7,402 bases of DNA from JAPLDA01 sp043742705 (GCA_043742705.1 JAYTXY010000205.1:1-7402); one strand, 5' to 3'. Numbered from the stretch's first letter, positions 1 through 6,992 are shown. The notes: a model not told the origin generated them from the sequence alone. Program-made: numbers and translations.

Positions 1-2397
1 TCCCTGGCTGTTCAGGTCTGTTGATACTTTCGGATCGGAATTTGTTCCACCGATTTTTAATGTAACAGGAACCATGTCACCAACACTTACACTCGCGCCT
101 TTGCTGTTTGCCTGAGACACCAAACCTGTCAACACAGAATTTGCAGCACCACCAAAGGATGATCGTGGAATTTGAAGATTCATTGTATAATCAATCGTCT
201 GATCGAAACCGTTGCTTCCTGCAATCGTACTCTTGAATCCATTCATCGTAACATCAAAAGGATCCACGTACACTCTTCCATTGACAAACTTGAAAGAAAT
301 ATTTGTTCTTGGAACATCGAGTTTTTTCAAAGCCGGCATTTTCAAAGCATCAGCTATTTTTGTGGTAGCCGGAAAATTCTGAACGGTGATTTGCGAAGTC
401 ACCAGGTTTCCGCCACCAGCCAGAGATGGAATCACCGGATTCATTTTTGAATCGAGGTCGCCTTTCACATTCATCTTACAGGAAAATTTACCTGAACAAT
501 TTTTCGCAATCGGAGCCATCTTCTCTACCGTATTAAATGCAGTTGCTGTTTTCTGAATATCAAGATCGGATACATTCAGATCAAAGCTGATACCCGGTTT
601 TTTAGGATTCGCTGTATTGTAACTTCCGTTCATCACCATGCTTCCATCAAGCAAGTTTACTTTAAGGTTGTTCATGTTGATGATTTTGTTTCGAATCACA
701 ATCGCACCGGAACAGTCAGTCATAGTCAGGTTTTCATAAATCAACGTAGCAATGATTGCCGTCATGGTGAAATCAATGTTGTCAGGAATTTCTGCAGCTG
801 TCATGGCAGCAGTGTCTGTTTTGGAAGTCGCTGCATCAGCACTCATCCATTCGTTCAAATCAATTTTTGAAGACGACATTTTCAAAACACCTTTCAATGT
901 TTCTCCTTTCAATGCATATGGAATAAAATTCTCCAGGGAACCGTTCGCCTGGATATCCGTTTTTCCGGCTTGCATGTTAAATGCATTCAATGCAACAGTT
1001 TTCGGATTAAACGTCATGTTGATTTGCTTGATGTTCACAGGTTGCTTCAATCCAGCTGATGAATAATTCATATCAGCAACATTCAAAGAACCACTTGCAG
1101 AAAACTGATCGTAGTGCTGATTTTTAATGGAAGAATATTTTCCTTTCGCTGAAAGATCCGCTGTGATAATTCCCGTCAGCGATGTTCCTTTTTCAAGCGG
1201 AACAATTTTCTGCATACTGGTCAGATCAATTTTTCCTTTCAAGGAAGCATCCACGTCAGGATCACTGACAGGAGTTTTTAAAATCAAACGTGCATCAAAC
1301 GGATCTCCGGCAAGTTCCACATGCATTCGTGAAAGATTTACGACAGTATGATCCGTGACACCATCCGGATTGCTCACCTTCAGATCAACAAAAACATTTT
1401 TCACTTCCGCAGGTAACGATGGATACTTGAATGCTCCGTTGTCGATGTTCAGCGTCATGCCAAATCCCGGAAGAGATTTTGCATTGTAGCGTCCTTTTGT
1501 CCATCCTTCCAGGGACATTTTACCGGAAGCTTTCACATCTTTAAAGTTACTTGAATAAACTGCAGGAATCATGGAGATAAAATTTTTGAAATCAGATTTC
1601 GCAGCGGAGAACTTTAAATCCATGTCAATGTTTGTATCAGGCATTGCAAGCCAGCCACTGAAGCCAAGCTCCAGCTCGTTCAACAGAATTTTATTGTCCT
1701 TGAAAGTGAACTTGAAATTTTTCATGTCCATGTCAAGATCAGCAGCAATATTTGTAGTCGCACTGCTGATGTATTTCACTCCTCCGTATGAAAGGCTTGT
1801 CTCCTTACATTCCGTCTTTGTTGAAAGTGTAAATAAATCCTGAGTGAAATCTCCTTTTCCCTGGTGATTGAAGTTGTCAAGCAATAGCCAGAATCCAAGC
1901 GACTTGTCATCATACACAACCCTTCCATTCTCCACGGAATATTTTTGAAGCGTTGCTTTAAATGCAGATGGCTTACTTTCTTTCTTCTCTCCTCCAGCCG
2001 AAGGTTTCATGATGTCCCAGTTTGGTTTTCCTTCTTTCGTAACAAGGAAATTCATCACAGGAGAATCGAGATCCACTGATTTTATTTTAATCTCGCTTCC
2101 GCTGATTACACTCATCAGATCAACTGTTATGGAAACTGATTTCGAATACACCAGTGTATCTCCTGCAAATGGCTCAAGGTTGATAATACTTAACTTATTA
2201 ATCTCCATGGAAAAATTCGGAAAGTGCCGGATGAGCGACAGACTGAAATCTCCGAAATCAAATTTGGCGTTGAGCGATTTGTTCGCTTCGTCCTTAATCT
2301 TCGCGACAATCTTATCCTTAAATAAATAGGGAAGTGTTATTAAAAGAATAAGAATGACAAGAACGACAATGCCAATCCATTTAATTGCTTTTTTCAT
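1..2397 (-). CDS. AsmA-family envelope protein, 3' end beyond window
   Basis: This frame is open for 799 codons from an ATG at 2397 to the left edge with no internal stop, so the gene is intact but partial; its C-terminus lies outside. An in-frame TGA (2416-2418) lies just upstream and no other ATG intervenes, which fixes the start. There is no visible Shine-Dalgarno sequence. Residues 2-5 are basic (KKAIK), and residues about 6-25 form one hydrophobic helix (IGIVVLVILILLITLPYLF), a signal anchor. The rest is a long, soluble, beta-rich chain with many short 'SGKMSLEG' or 'ANGSLENF' type strands. Residues about 711-744 (FDVTMNGFKSTIAGSNG, then DYTMNLQIP) and the later VPVTLKIGGTNSDPKV match the usual C-terminal region of AsmA-like proteins, so the true end is probably near. 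Family members (AsmA, TamB, YhdP) are inner-membrane-anchored periplasmic proteins linked to outer-membrane assembly and lipid transport. That role is inferred here. Family assignment is firm, exact function is not. Confidence 0.88.
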   Translation of the reverse strand, partial: MKKAIKWIGIVVLVILILLITLPYLFKDKIVAKIKDEANKSLNAKFDFGDFSLSLIRHFPNFSMEINKLSIINLEPFAGDTLVYSKSVSITVDLMSVISGSEIKIKSVDLDSPVMNFLVTKEGKPNWDIMKPSAGGEKKESKPSAFKATLQKYSVENGRVVYDDKSLGFWLLLDNFNHQGKGDFTQDLFTLSTKTECKETSLSYGGVKYISSATTNIAADLDMDMKNFKFTFKDNKILLNELELGFSGWLAMPDTNIDMDLKFSAAKSDFKNFISMIPAVYSSNFKDVKASGKMSLEGWTKGRYNAKSLPGFGMTLNIDNGAFKYPSLPAEVKNVFVDLKVSNPDGVTDHTVVNLSRMHVELAGDPFDARLILKTPVSDPDVDASLKGKIDLTSMQKIVPLEKGTSLTGIITADLSAKGKYSSIKNQHYDQFSASGSLNVADMNYSSAGLKQPVNIKQINMTFNPKTVALNAFNMQAGKTDIQANGSLENFIPYALKGETLKGVLKMSSSKIDLNEWMSADAATSKTDTAAMTAAEIPDNIDFTMTAIIATLIYENLTMTDCSGAIVIRNKIINMNNLKVNLLDGSMVMNGSYNTANPKKPGISFDLNVSDLDIQKTATAFNTVEKMAPIAKNCSGKFSCKMNVKGDLDSKMNPVIPSLAGGGNLVTSQITVQNFPATTKIADALKMPALKKLDVPRTNISFKFVNGRVYVDPFDVTMNGFKSTIAGSNGFDQTIDYTMNLQIPRSSFGGAANSVLTGLVSQANSKGASVSVGDMVPVTLKIGGTNSDPKVSTDLNSQG

Positions 2398-2411
2398 AAT
2401 TGTCTTTTTTA

Positions 2412-2493
2412 TTTCTCAGTGTTTCTATGTGTTCTTAGTGTCTTAGTGGTAAAATTTTAACCACCGAGACACTAAGCACTAAGTTCACTAAGG
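2412..2493. repeat. Head-to-head intergenic repeat with strong dyad symmetry
   Basis: Two diverged copies of a 'CCACTAAGACACTAAG' element face each other around position 2455. The core, 2434-2476, folds as a near-perfect 43-nt inverted repeat: ten consecutive Watson-Crick pairs (CTTAGTGTCT with AGACACTAAG), a G-U pair, one mismatch, five more pairs (GTGGT with ACCAC) and an AT-rich centre. Outside the core each arm decays into further 'cactaag' and 'aacacatag' units. The right arm runs into the 3' end of aroC and supplies its TAG stop codon. Transcripts from aroC towards the asmA-like gene would carry the hairpin. No T-run follows it in that direction, so a classical intrinsic terminator is not supported, though RNA stabilisation or attenuation is possible. 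Confidence 0.75.
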
Positions 2494-3615
2494 ATTTATT
2501 TTTGAGTTTTTATTTCTTAATAAATGATCTGCTAATACAATTGCAGCCATGGCTTCAACGATAGGAACAGCACGCGGAACAACACACGGATCATGTCTTC
2601 CCTTTCCTTTTAACTCAACAGCATTTCCACTGTTGTTAATTGTTTGTTGAGTTTGTATCAATGTTGAAACAGGCTTGAATGCGACACGAAAATAAATATC
2701 CATTCCGTTTGAAATTCCTCCGAGAATTCCTCCTGCGAAATTTGTCTTCGTACTAATTTTAGTCTGTCCTTCTTCCCTTCTCCCTTCAATCAAATCATTG
2801 TGTTGTGAGCCTCGCATAGTCGCTCCTTCAAATCCGCTTCCGTATTCAAAACCATGAGCAGCATTAATGCTTAACATCGCTTTCGCCAAATCAGCATGAA
2901 GTTTATCGAACACGGGTTCTCCCAATCCAACGGGAACAGTCCTTATTACACAAGTAATCACTCCGCCAACTGTATCTCCTTCTTTTCTCACAGTTTCAAT
3001 CTGCTCTATCATCTGCTCAGCAATCGTTTCATCCGGACAACGAACGATGGACGACTCTGTTTTATTGAGATCGAGTTGGGAATAATTTGTTTCAAGCTTA
3101 ATGGTTCCAACTTGAGAGACATAAGCATTAATTTCAGGATTGCGAATTGCGTCCCGAAGGCTCTCGGGATGCGAATTGCGAATTAGTTGTTTAGCTATCG
3201 CACCTGCAAAAACACGAGCTGCAGTTTCCCGCGCAGACGAGCGTCCGCCACCGCGATAGTCACGAATACCGTATTTGGCATCGTATGTATAATCCGCATG
3301 AGAAGGACGATAGGTATCTTTCAGGTTGTCATAATCACTTGGCTTATAATCCTGGTTTCGAATTATAAAAGCAATCGGAGAACCAAGTGTTACGCCTTCA
3401 AACACACCGGAAAGAATTTCATATTCGTCAGGCTCATTTCTTTGAGTCGTAATTTGGGATTGTCCCGGTTTTCTACGGTCAAGTTCAGACTGAATGAAAT
3501 CAAAATCAAGCTTCAAACCGGCTGGACAACCATCAATGACTCCACCAATAGCAGCTCCATGCGATTCTCCAAACGTGGTAACCTGAAAAATTTTACCAAA
3601 AGTATTTCCAGCCAT
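2488..3615 (-). CDS. aroC: Chorismate synthase
   Basis: This cytoplasmic enzyme converts 5-enolpyruvylshikimate-3-phosphate to chorismate using reduced FMN, the last shared step towards aromatic amino acids and folate. Family signatures are all present: TTFGESHGAAIGG (residues 13-25, with catalytic His19), RPSHADYTY (103-111, His106), YRGGGRSSARETAARV (120-135), EYGSGFEGA (257-265) and GKGRHDPCVVPRAVPIVEA (337-355, Asp342). The ATG at 3615 gives the canonical MAGNTFGKIF N-terminus. At 375 residues it is slightly longer than most relatives. Much of the excess is residues 146-159 (RNSHPESLRDAIRN), encoded by a palindromic repeat element also found in hutI; in relatives the helix ending AIAKQ passes almost directly to the strand beginning INAYVSQVG. 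All catalytic motifs are intact, so the enzyme is probably active. The stop codon lies inside a second repeat. Upstream, the gene diverges from hutI across 171 bp. Confidence 0.97.
   Translation of the reverse strand: MAGNTFGKIFQVTTFGESHGAAIGGVIDGCPAGLKLDFDFIQSELDRRKPGQSQITTQRNEPDEYEILSGVFEGVTLGSPIAFIIRNQDYKPSDYDNLKDTYRPSHADYTYDAKYGIRDYRGGGRSSARETAARVFAGAIAKQLIRNSHPESLRDAIRNPEINAYVSQVGTIKLETNYSQLDLNKTESSIVRCPDETIAEQMIEQIETVRKEGDTVGGVITCVIRTVPVGLGEPVFDKLHADLAKAMLSINAAHGFEYGSGFEGATMRGSQHNDLIEGRREEGQTKISTKTNFAGGILGGISNGMDIYFRVAFKPVSTLIQTQQTINNSGNAVELKGKGRHDPCVVPRAVPIVEAMAAIVLADHLLRNKNSKINP
3139..3179 (-). repeat. In-frame palindromic element, copy 1 (inside aroC)
   Basis: Read along aroC, this 41-nt stretch begins GCAATTCGC and contains the stem TCCCGA-gagcct-TCGGGA, then GCAATTCGCAAT. 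It matches 3955-3995 in hutI at 39 of 41 positions, including the first 30 without a mismatch. The outer arms are a direct repeat of GCAATTCGC and extend the imperfect palindrome at 12 of 16 positions. It encodes RNSHPESLRDAIRN (AroC residues 146-159) and keeps the frame. It lies where I recall relatives having only a short turn, so I infer insertion into a surface loop. The edges are where similarity between the two copies ends; the true element may be slightly longer. Confidence 0.85.
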
Positions 3616-3786
3616 AAACGCTGCAAGTTACCGAAAATATAAAGTTGCTTTGCAAGATCAGGATGAACTATTTAACGCTCATTTGTTAATTGATTGCTGT
3701 CATCAACATCTTGGTTTTGATAATTTATTTTCCGGGAATATTGAGTTCTTTGTAAATGACTAATTTCGGCAGCTAAGTACAAACCT
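3616..3786. promoter_or_regulatory. Divergent intergenic region between aroC and hutI
   Basis: This 171-bp gap separates the 5' ends of two divergent genes and must hold promoters for both. It is AT-rich. I looked for the Bacteroidota promoter pattern (TTTG, about 19 bp, TAnnTTTG). I found only partial matches such as TTGCTTTG at 3645-3652 (plus) and TATATTTT upstream of aroC (minus), none with a well-placed -33 element, so no promoter is placed. The segment around 3672-3698, read on the minus strand (ATCAATTAACAAATGA), resembles the octamer repeats flanking ftcD and may be a decayed copy. No riboswitch or operator is recognisable. Confidence 0.4.
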
Positions 3787-5061
3787 GTGTCATTGCTTAT
3801 AACAAACATCAAGTCGTTGGTTGGAGTTGAAGAAACTCCAAAGAAAAAACTTTCAGGAAAAGAAATGTCTGTTCTCAATTCTATTGAGAATGCTTTTCTC
3901 CTGATTGAAGACGACTTAATTAAGGACTTCGGAAAAATGCAACATTTAAATCCTGCAATTCGCATCCCGAGAGCCTTCGGGACGAAATTCGAAATTGATG
4001 CAAGTAGAAAGCTTATACTTCCATCCTACTGCGATTCTCACACTCATCTCGTTTTCGCTGCTAGCCGCGAACAGGAATTTGTAGATCGTATCAACGGATT
4101 GTCTTATCAGGAAATTGCGCAGCGAGGCGGTGGAATATTAAATTCTGTTGATAAATTAAGAAGTACTTCTGAAGAAGAACTGTATCAATCAGCTTTCACT
4201 CGTCTGAATGAGATCATGATGCAGGGAACAGGAGCTGTTGAAATCAAAAGTGGTTATGGTTTAAGCCTCGATAGCGAACTCAAAATGCTTCGTGTCATAA
4301 AACGATTGAAAGCAAATCATCCTCTCACCATCAAATCAACTTTTCTTGGAGCGCATGCAGTTCCTTCTGAATTCAAAGACAAAAAGACAAAATACATTGA
4401 TCTTCTCATTAACGAATTGATTCCAAAAGTTGCGGAAGAAAAACTCGCTGATTACTGTGATGTGTTTTGTGAACAAGGATATTTTACAAAAGCGGAAACA
4501 ATAAAAATCCTTGAAGCAGGTAAAAAACATGGAATGATTCCAAAAATTCACGCTGAACAATTAAGCCACAGTGGCGGCATTGAAGCCGGAGTCGAAACCG
4601 GAGCCATCAGCGTTGATCATTTGGAATATTGCAATGATAACGATATTGCTCTGCTGAAAAAATCGGAGGTAATGCCAACTATTCTTCCCGGCGCTCAATT
4701 CTTCTTACAACTTCAAAATCCTCCCGTGAGAAAAATGATTGACGGAGGTTTGCCTGTCGCGCTTGCAAGCGACTACAATCCGGGAAGTTCTCCTTCAGGA
4801 AATATGAATACAATGATTGCAGTTGCCTGTATTCAATACAAAATGACACCGGAAGAAACCATCAACGCTGCAACTATTAATTCCGCGTATGCAATGAACT
4901 TATCTCAGTCTCACGGAAGTATTGCAAGAGGAAAAAGAGCAAATGTGTTTATCACAAAAGAAATCCCTTCACTTGCATTTATTCCTTATTCGTTTGGAAG
5001 TAATTTGATTGAGAGAGTTATTGTAAATGGGAAAGAAGTGACTAAGTTATTAGGTTATTAA
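3787..5061 (+). CDS. hutI: Imidazolonepropionase
   Basis: This metal-dependent amidohydrolase hydrolyses 4-imidazolone-5-propionate to N-formimino-L-glutamate, the third step of histidine degradation. The 424-residue product has a small N-terminal beta domain and a TIM barrel. Expected metal ligands are visible: DSHTH (His85, His87), KIH (His255), VDH (His278) and ASDYNPGSSPSGN (Asp329). TGAVEIKSGYGL (148-159) and FLGAHAVPSE (187-195 region) are typical substrate-pocket segments. The start is GTG at 3787: an in-frame TGA lies at 3757-3759, no ATG intervenes, and the resulting SLLITNIKSLVGV fits the family's N-terminus. TTG at 3793 is an alternative. No Shine-Dalgarno sequence is seen. Residues 57-70 (AIRIPRAFGTKFEI), just before the DASRKLILPS strand, come from the palindromic element shared with aroC. 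They lie in the beta domain, away from the active site. The ftcD gene 87 bp downstream acts on its product, so co-transcription is likely. Confidence 0.96.
   Translation: MSLLITNIKSLVGVEETPKKKLSGKEMSVLNSIENAFLLIEDDLIKDFGKMQHLNPAIRIPRAFGTKFEIDASRKLILPSYCDSHTHLVFAASREQEFVDRINGLSYQEIAQRGGGILNSVDKLRSTSEEELYQSAFTRLNEIMMQGTGAVEIKSGYGLSLDSELKMLRVIKRLKANHPLTIKSTFLGAHAVPSEFKDKKTKYIDLLINELIPKVAEEKLADYCDVFCEQGYFTKAETIKILEAGKKHGMIPKIHAEQLSHSGGIEAGVETGAISVDHLEYCNDNDIALLKKSEVMPTILPGAQFFLQLQNPPVRKMIDGGLPVALASDYNPGSSPSGNMNTMIAVACIQYKMTPEETINAATINSAYAMNLSQSHGSIARGKRANVFITKEIPSLAFIPYSFGSNLIERVIVNGKEVTKLLGY
3955..3995 (+). repeat. In-frame palindromic element, copy 2 (inside hutI)
   Basis: This copy differs from the aroC copy only by C to A at 3985 and 3992, both in the right arm. 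It keeps the TCCCGA-gagcct-TCGGGA stem. It lies in the sense orientation like the aroC copy but is read one base later: codons here are ATT CGC ATC CCG, against AAT TCG CAT CCC in aroC. The encoded peptide, AIRIPRAFGTKFEI, is therefore unrelated to RNSHPESLRDAIRN. It falls in the variable linker between the N-terminal strands of HutI (after KDFGKMQHLNP). The size of the net insertion relative to relatives cannot be fixed without an alignment. Confidence 0.85.
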
Positions 5062-5099
5062 GTTGCTGAATGATGTGGTACAAAAATTACTTCATCACT

Positions 5100-5163
5100 A
5101 ATAAACAAATGAACAAGTGAACCAATAAACCATTGAACCAATAAACCAATGAGCCAATTAATC
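5100..5163 (+). repeat. Period-8 degenerate tandem array spanning the ftcD start
   Basis: Eight consecutive octamers can be laid out from 5100: AATAAACA, AATGAACA, AGTGAACC, AATAAACC, ATTGAACC, AATAAACC, AATGAGCC, AATTAATC. The consensus is roughly AATRAACC. Within it TGAACCAATAAACCA occurs twice at a spacing of 16 nt. The seventh unit contains the ftcD ATG (5149-5151), and units seven and eight encode its first residues (MSQLI). The array thus forms most of the hutI-ftcD spacer and the whole translation-initiation region. It lacks G-rich Shine-Dalgarno sequence and looks unstructured, which may suit initiation in this phylum. Confidence 0.8.
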
Positions 5164-6810
5164 GAATGCGTCCCTAACTTCAGCGAGGGACGCGACATGA
5201 ATGTCATCAAGCAAATCACAGATCAGATTGAATCGGTTGAAGGAGTTAAACTTTTAAACGTTGATCCCGGGAAAGCAACAAACAGAACTGTTGTCACTTT
5301 TGTAGGAGCTCCGGAACCCGTCATAGAAGCAGCTTTCAGAGCCATCAAAAAAGCAAGCGAACTGATTGACATGAGCAAGCACAAAGGCGAACATCCGCGC
5401 ATGGGTGCTACGGATGTATGTCCGCTGATTCCGATTGCAAACATTTCAATGGAAGAAACTGCAGGGTTCGCTCAGAAACTCGCAGCACGGGTTGGAAAAG
5501 AACTAAGCATTCCCGCTTACCTGTATGAAACCGCTCAACCAAATCCTGCACGTAAAAATCTTTCTGTTATTCGTGCGGGAGAGTATGAAGGGTTTTTCAA
5601 AAAAATAAAATTACCTGAATGGAAACCTGATTTCGGTCCGGCAGAATTTCCTGCGAAGAGTGGAGCAGCTGTAATCGGAGCAAGAGATTTTTTAGTTGCG
5701 TACAATGCAAACCTGAACACGACTTCTGTTCGCAGAGCCAATTCCGTAGCTTTTGATGTGCGCGAGAACGGAAGAAAAATAAAAAATGAAAAAGGTGAAG
5801 AGATTGTTCAGCCCGGAGCCTGTAAATCTGTAAAAGCAATTGGATGGTTCATCGAAGAATATGGAATTGCGCAGGTGAGTATGAACCTCACCAACATCAG
5901 CATTACTCCTGTTCACATTGCTTTTGACGAATGTGTAAAAAGCGCTCATGCCCGTGGAATGCGTGTTACAGGATCTGAATTGGTCGGACTGATTCCTTTG
6001 AAAGCAATGCTTGATGCAGGAAAATATTTTTTAAGAAAACAAAATCGCTCCGTTGGTGTTTCGGAAAAAGAATTGGTGAAAATTGCCATCAAGTCGCTCG
6101 GACTTGATGAACTCACTCCGTTTAAACCTGAAGAAAGAATTATCGAGTACTTGCTCCGCGATCAATCATCAGAAAAGTTAATCAGCATGTCGCTGAAAGA
6201 TTTTGCAGATGAAACAGCCAGTGAGTCACCTGCTCCGGGAGGTGGTTCTATCTCTGCTTACATTGGTTCGCTGGGAATTTCTTTAGCAACAATGGTTGCT
6301 AATCTTTCCTCTCATAAATCAGGATGGGATGATCGTTGGGAAGAGTTTTCCACGTGGGCAGAAAAAGGGCAGTTGATAAAAGACCAGCTTTTGAAAATGG
6401 TGGATGAAGACACCAATGCTTTCAACAAAATCATGAATGCCTTCGGACTTCCGAAATCATCCGAAGAAGAAAAGAAAGCACGGACGGAAGCGATACAATC
6501 AGCCACCAAGTATGCAACCGAAGTTCCTTTCAAAATCATGGAACTTTCTTTCGCATCCATAGAAATAATCAAAGCAATGGCGAGCACTGGAAATCCGAAT
6601 TCAGTGAGTGATGCCGGAGTTGGTGCACTTTGCGCCCGATCTGCTGTGATGGGAGCTTACCTGAATGTAAAAATCAATGCAGGAGGATTGAATGATAAAG
6701 CATTTGTAGAAGACATTCTTAAAAAAGGAAAAGCAATCCAGGATTCGGCCCTCAAGGCAGAAGCAGAAATACTGGAGATCGTCAATTCCAAAATTTCGAT
6801 TAGCCAGTGA
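5149..6810 (+). CDS. ftcD: Bifunctional glutamate formimidoyltransferase / formimidoyl-THF cyclodeaminase
   Basis: The 553-residue protein carries both folate-linked steps that finish histidine breakdown. The transferase moves the formimino group of N-formiminoglutamate to tetrahydrofolate, and the cyclodeaminase releases ammonia to give 5,10-methenyl-THF. The N-terminal transferase subdomain (about 1-180) has IECVPNFSEGRD (5-16) and KHKGEHPRMGATDVCP (77-92), with His82 matching the catalytic His82 described for the porcine enzyme. The second transferase subdomain (about 181-325) has MNLTNISITPVHIAFD (245-260) and GSELVGLIP (275-283). The cyclodeaminase domain (about 345-550) has ETASESPAPGGGSISAYIG (355-373), DEDTNAFN (419-426, acidic cluster in the expected active-site position) and GNPNSVSDAGVGA (481-493). 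Many bacteria encode the two activities on separate genes; here they are fused with a short linker. The start at 5149 fits the family's N-terminus and lies inside an octamer array. It probably shares a transcript with hutI. Confidence 0.96.
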   Translation: MSQLIECVPNFSEGRDMNVIKQITDQIESVEGVKLLNVDPGKATNRTVVTFVGAPEPVIEAAFRAIKKASELIDMSKHKGEHPRMGATDVCPLIPIANISMEETAGFAQKLAARVGKELSIPAYLYETAQPNPARKNLSVIRAGEYEGFFKKIKLPEWKPDFGPAEFPAKSGAAVIGARDFLVAYNANLNTTSVRRANSVAFDVRENGRKIKNEKGEEIVQPGACKSVKAIGWFIEEYGIAQVSMNLTNISITPVHIAFDECVKSAHARGMRVTGSELVGLIPLKAMLDAGKYFLRKQNRSVGVSEKELVKIAIKSLGLDELTPFKPEERIIEYLLRDQSSEKLISMSLKDFADETASESPAPGGGSISAYIGSLGISLATMVANLSSHKSGWDDRWEEFSTWAEKGQLIKDQLLKMVDEDTNAFNKIMNAFGLPKSSEEEKKARTEAIQSATKYATEVPFKIMELSFASIEIIKAMASTGNPNSVSDAGVGALCARSAVMGAYLNVKINAGGLNDKAFVEDILKKGKAIQDSALKAEAEILEIVNSKISISQ

Positions 6811-6992
6811 AATCCACTTCGTAATCTTTAAATATTGTTCTGCTTCGTGAAACTCTTCAGATCAAAATGTATACTTACTGACTAATCAACGAGTTAACCA
6901 ATGAACTAATCAACTAGCCAGGTAAACCCATTTTGAATTCCTTCGTATTATGTTAGAAGCTTTTAAAAGAGTCGGATAATCGAACCCAATCT
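6811..6992. other. Intergenic gap after ftcD
   Basis: This 182-bp gap separates ftcD from the next plus-strand gene. Its middle holds an octamer array described separately. I see no convincing terminator hairpin with a T-run behind ftcD and no promoter match good enough to place. A short frame at 6950-6979 (MLEAFKRVG then stop) has no supporting features. Confidence 0.5.
6873..6928 (+). repeat. Degenerate period-8 array downstream of ftcD
   Basis: About seven octamers can be read: ACTTACTG, ACTAATCA, ACGAGTTA, ACCAATGA, ACTAATCA, ACTAGCCA, GGTAAACC. ACTAATCA occurs twice, 24 nt apart. The best unit, ACCAATGA, is a rotation of the consensus in the array before ftcD, so I infer the same repeat family at greater divergence. 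It is non-coding and lies before the start of the next gene. Confidence 0.6.

Noticed and set aside
172..2329. Several plus-strand open frames of 74-106 codons across the left third
   Set aside because: They all lie opposite the continuous 799-codon AsmA-family frame, show no family resemblance and have low-complexity or antisense-like composition.
2434..2476. Intrinsic terminator for aroC
   Set aside because: The stem is strong, but in the direction of aroC transcription the sequence after it (AACACATAG...) has no T-run. It is better explained as paired repeats.
3136..3190. CRISPR-like or attachment-site interpretation of the repeats in aroC and hutI
   Set aside because: There are only two copies about 800 bp apart in opposite orientation inside genes, with no spacer regularity and no integrase or cas gene in the window.
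3187..3642. Plus-strand 151-codon open frame over the aroC 5' half
   Set aside because: It is antisense to the conserved AroC signatures and runs past the aroC start. Its product resembles no known protein.
3645..3652. TTGCTTTG as a Bacteroidota-type -7 promoter element for hutI
   Set aside because: It matches TAnnTTTG at five of six fixed positions, but there is no TTG-type -33 element at the proper spacing, and such AT-rich matches are expected by chance.
3672..3698. A third octamer array in the divergent aroC-hutI spacer
   Set aside because: Only two or three loose units are recognisable on the minus strand, which is too little to separate from AT-rich background, so it is noted only as a possible remnant.
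6950..6979. Short leader peptide MLEAFKRVG before the membrane protein gene
   Set aside because: It is only nine residues, with no attenuator-like codon bias, hairpin pair or ribosome site nearby.
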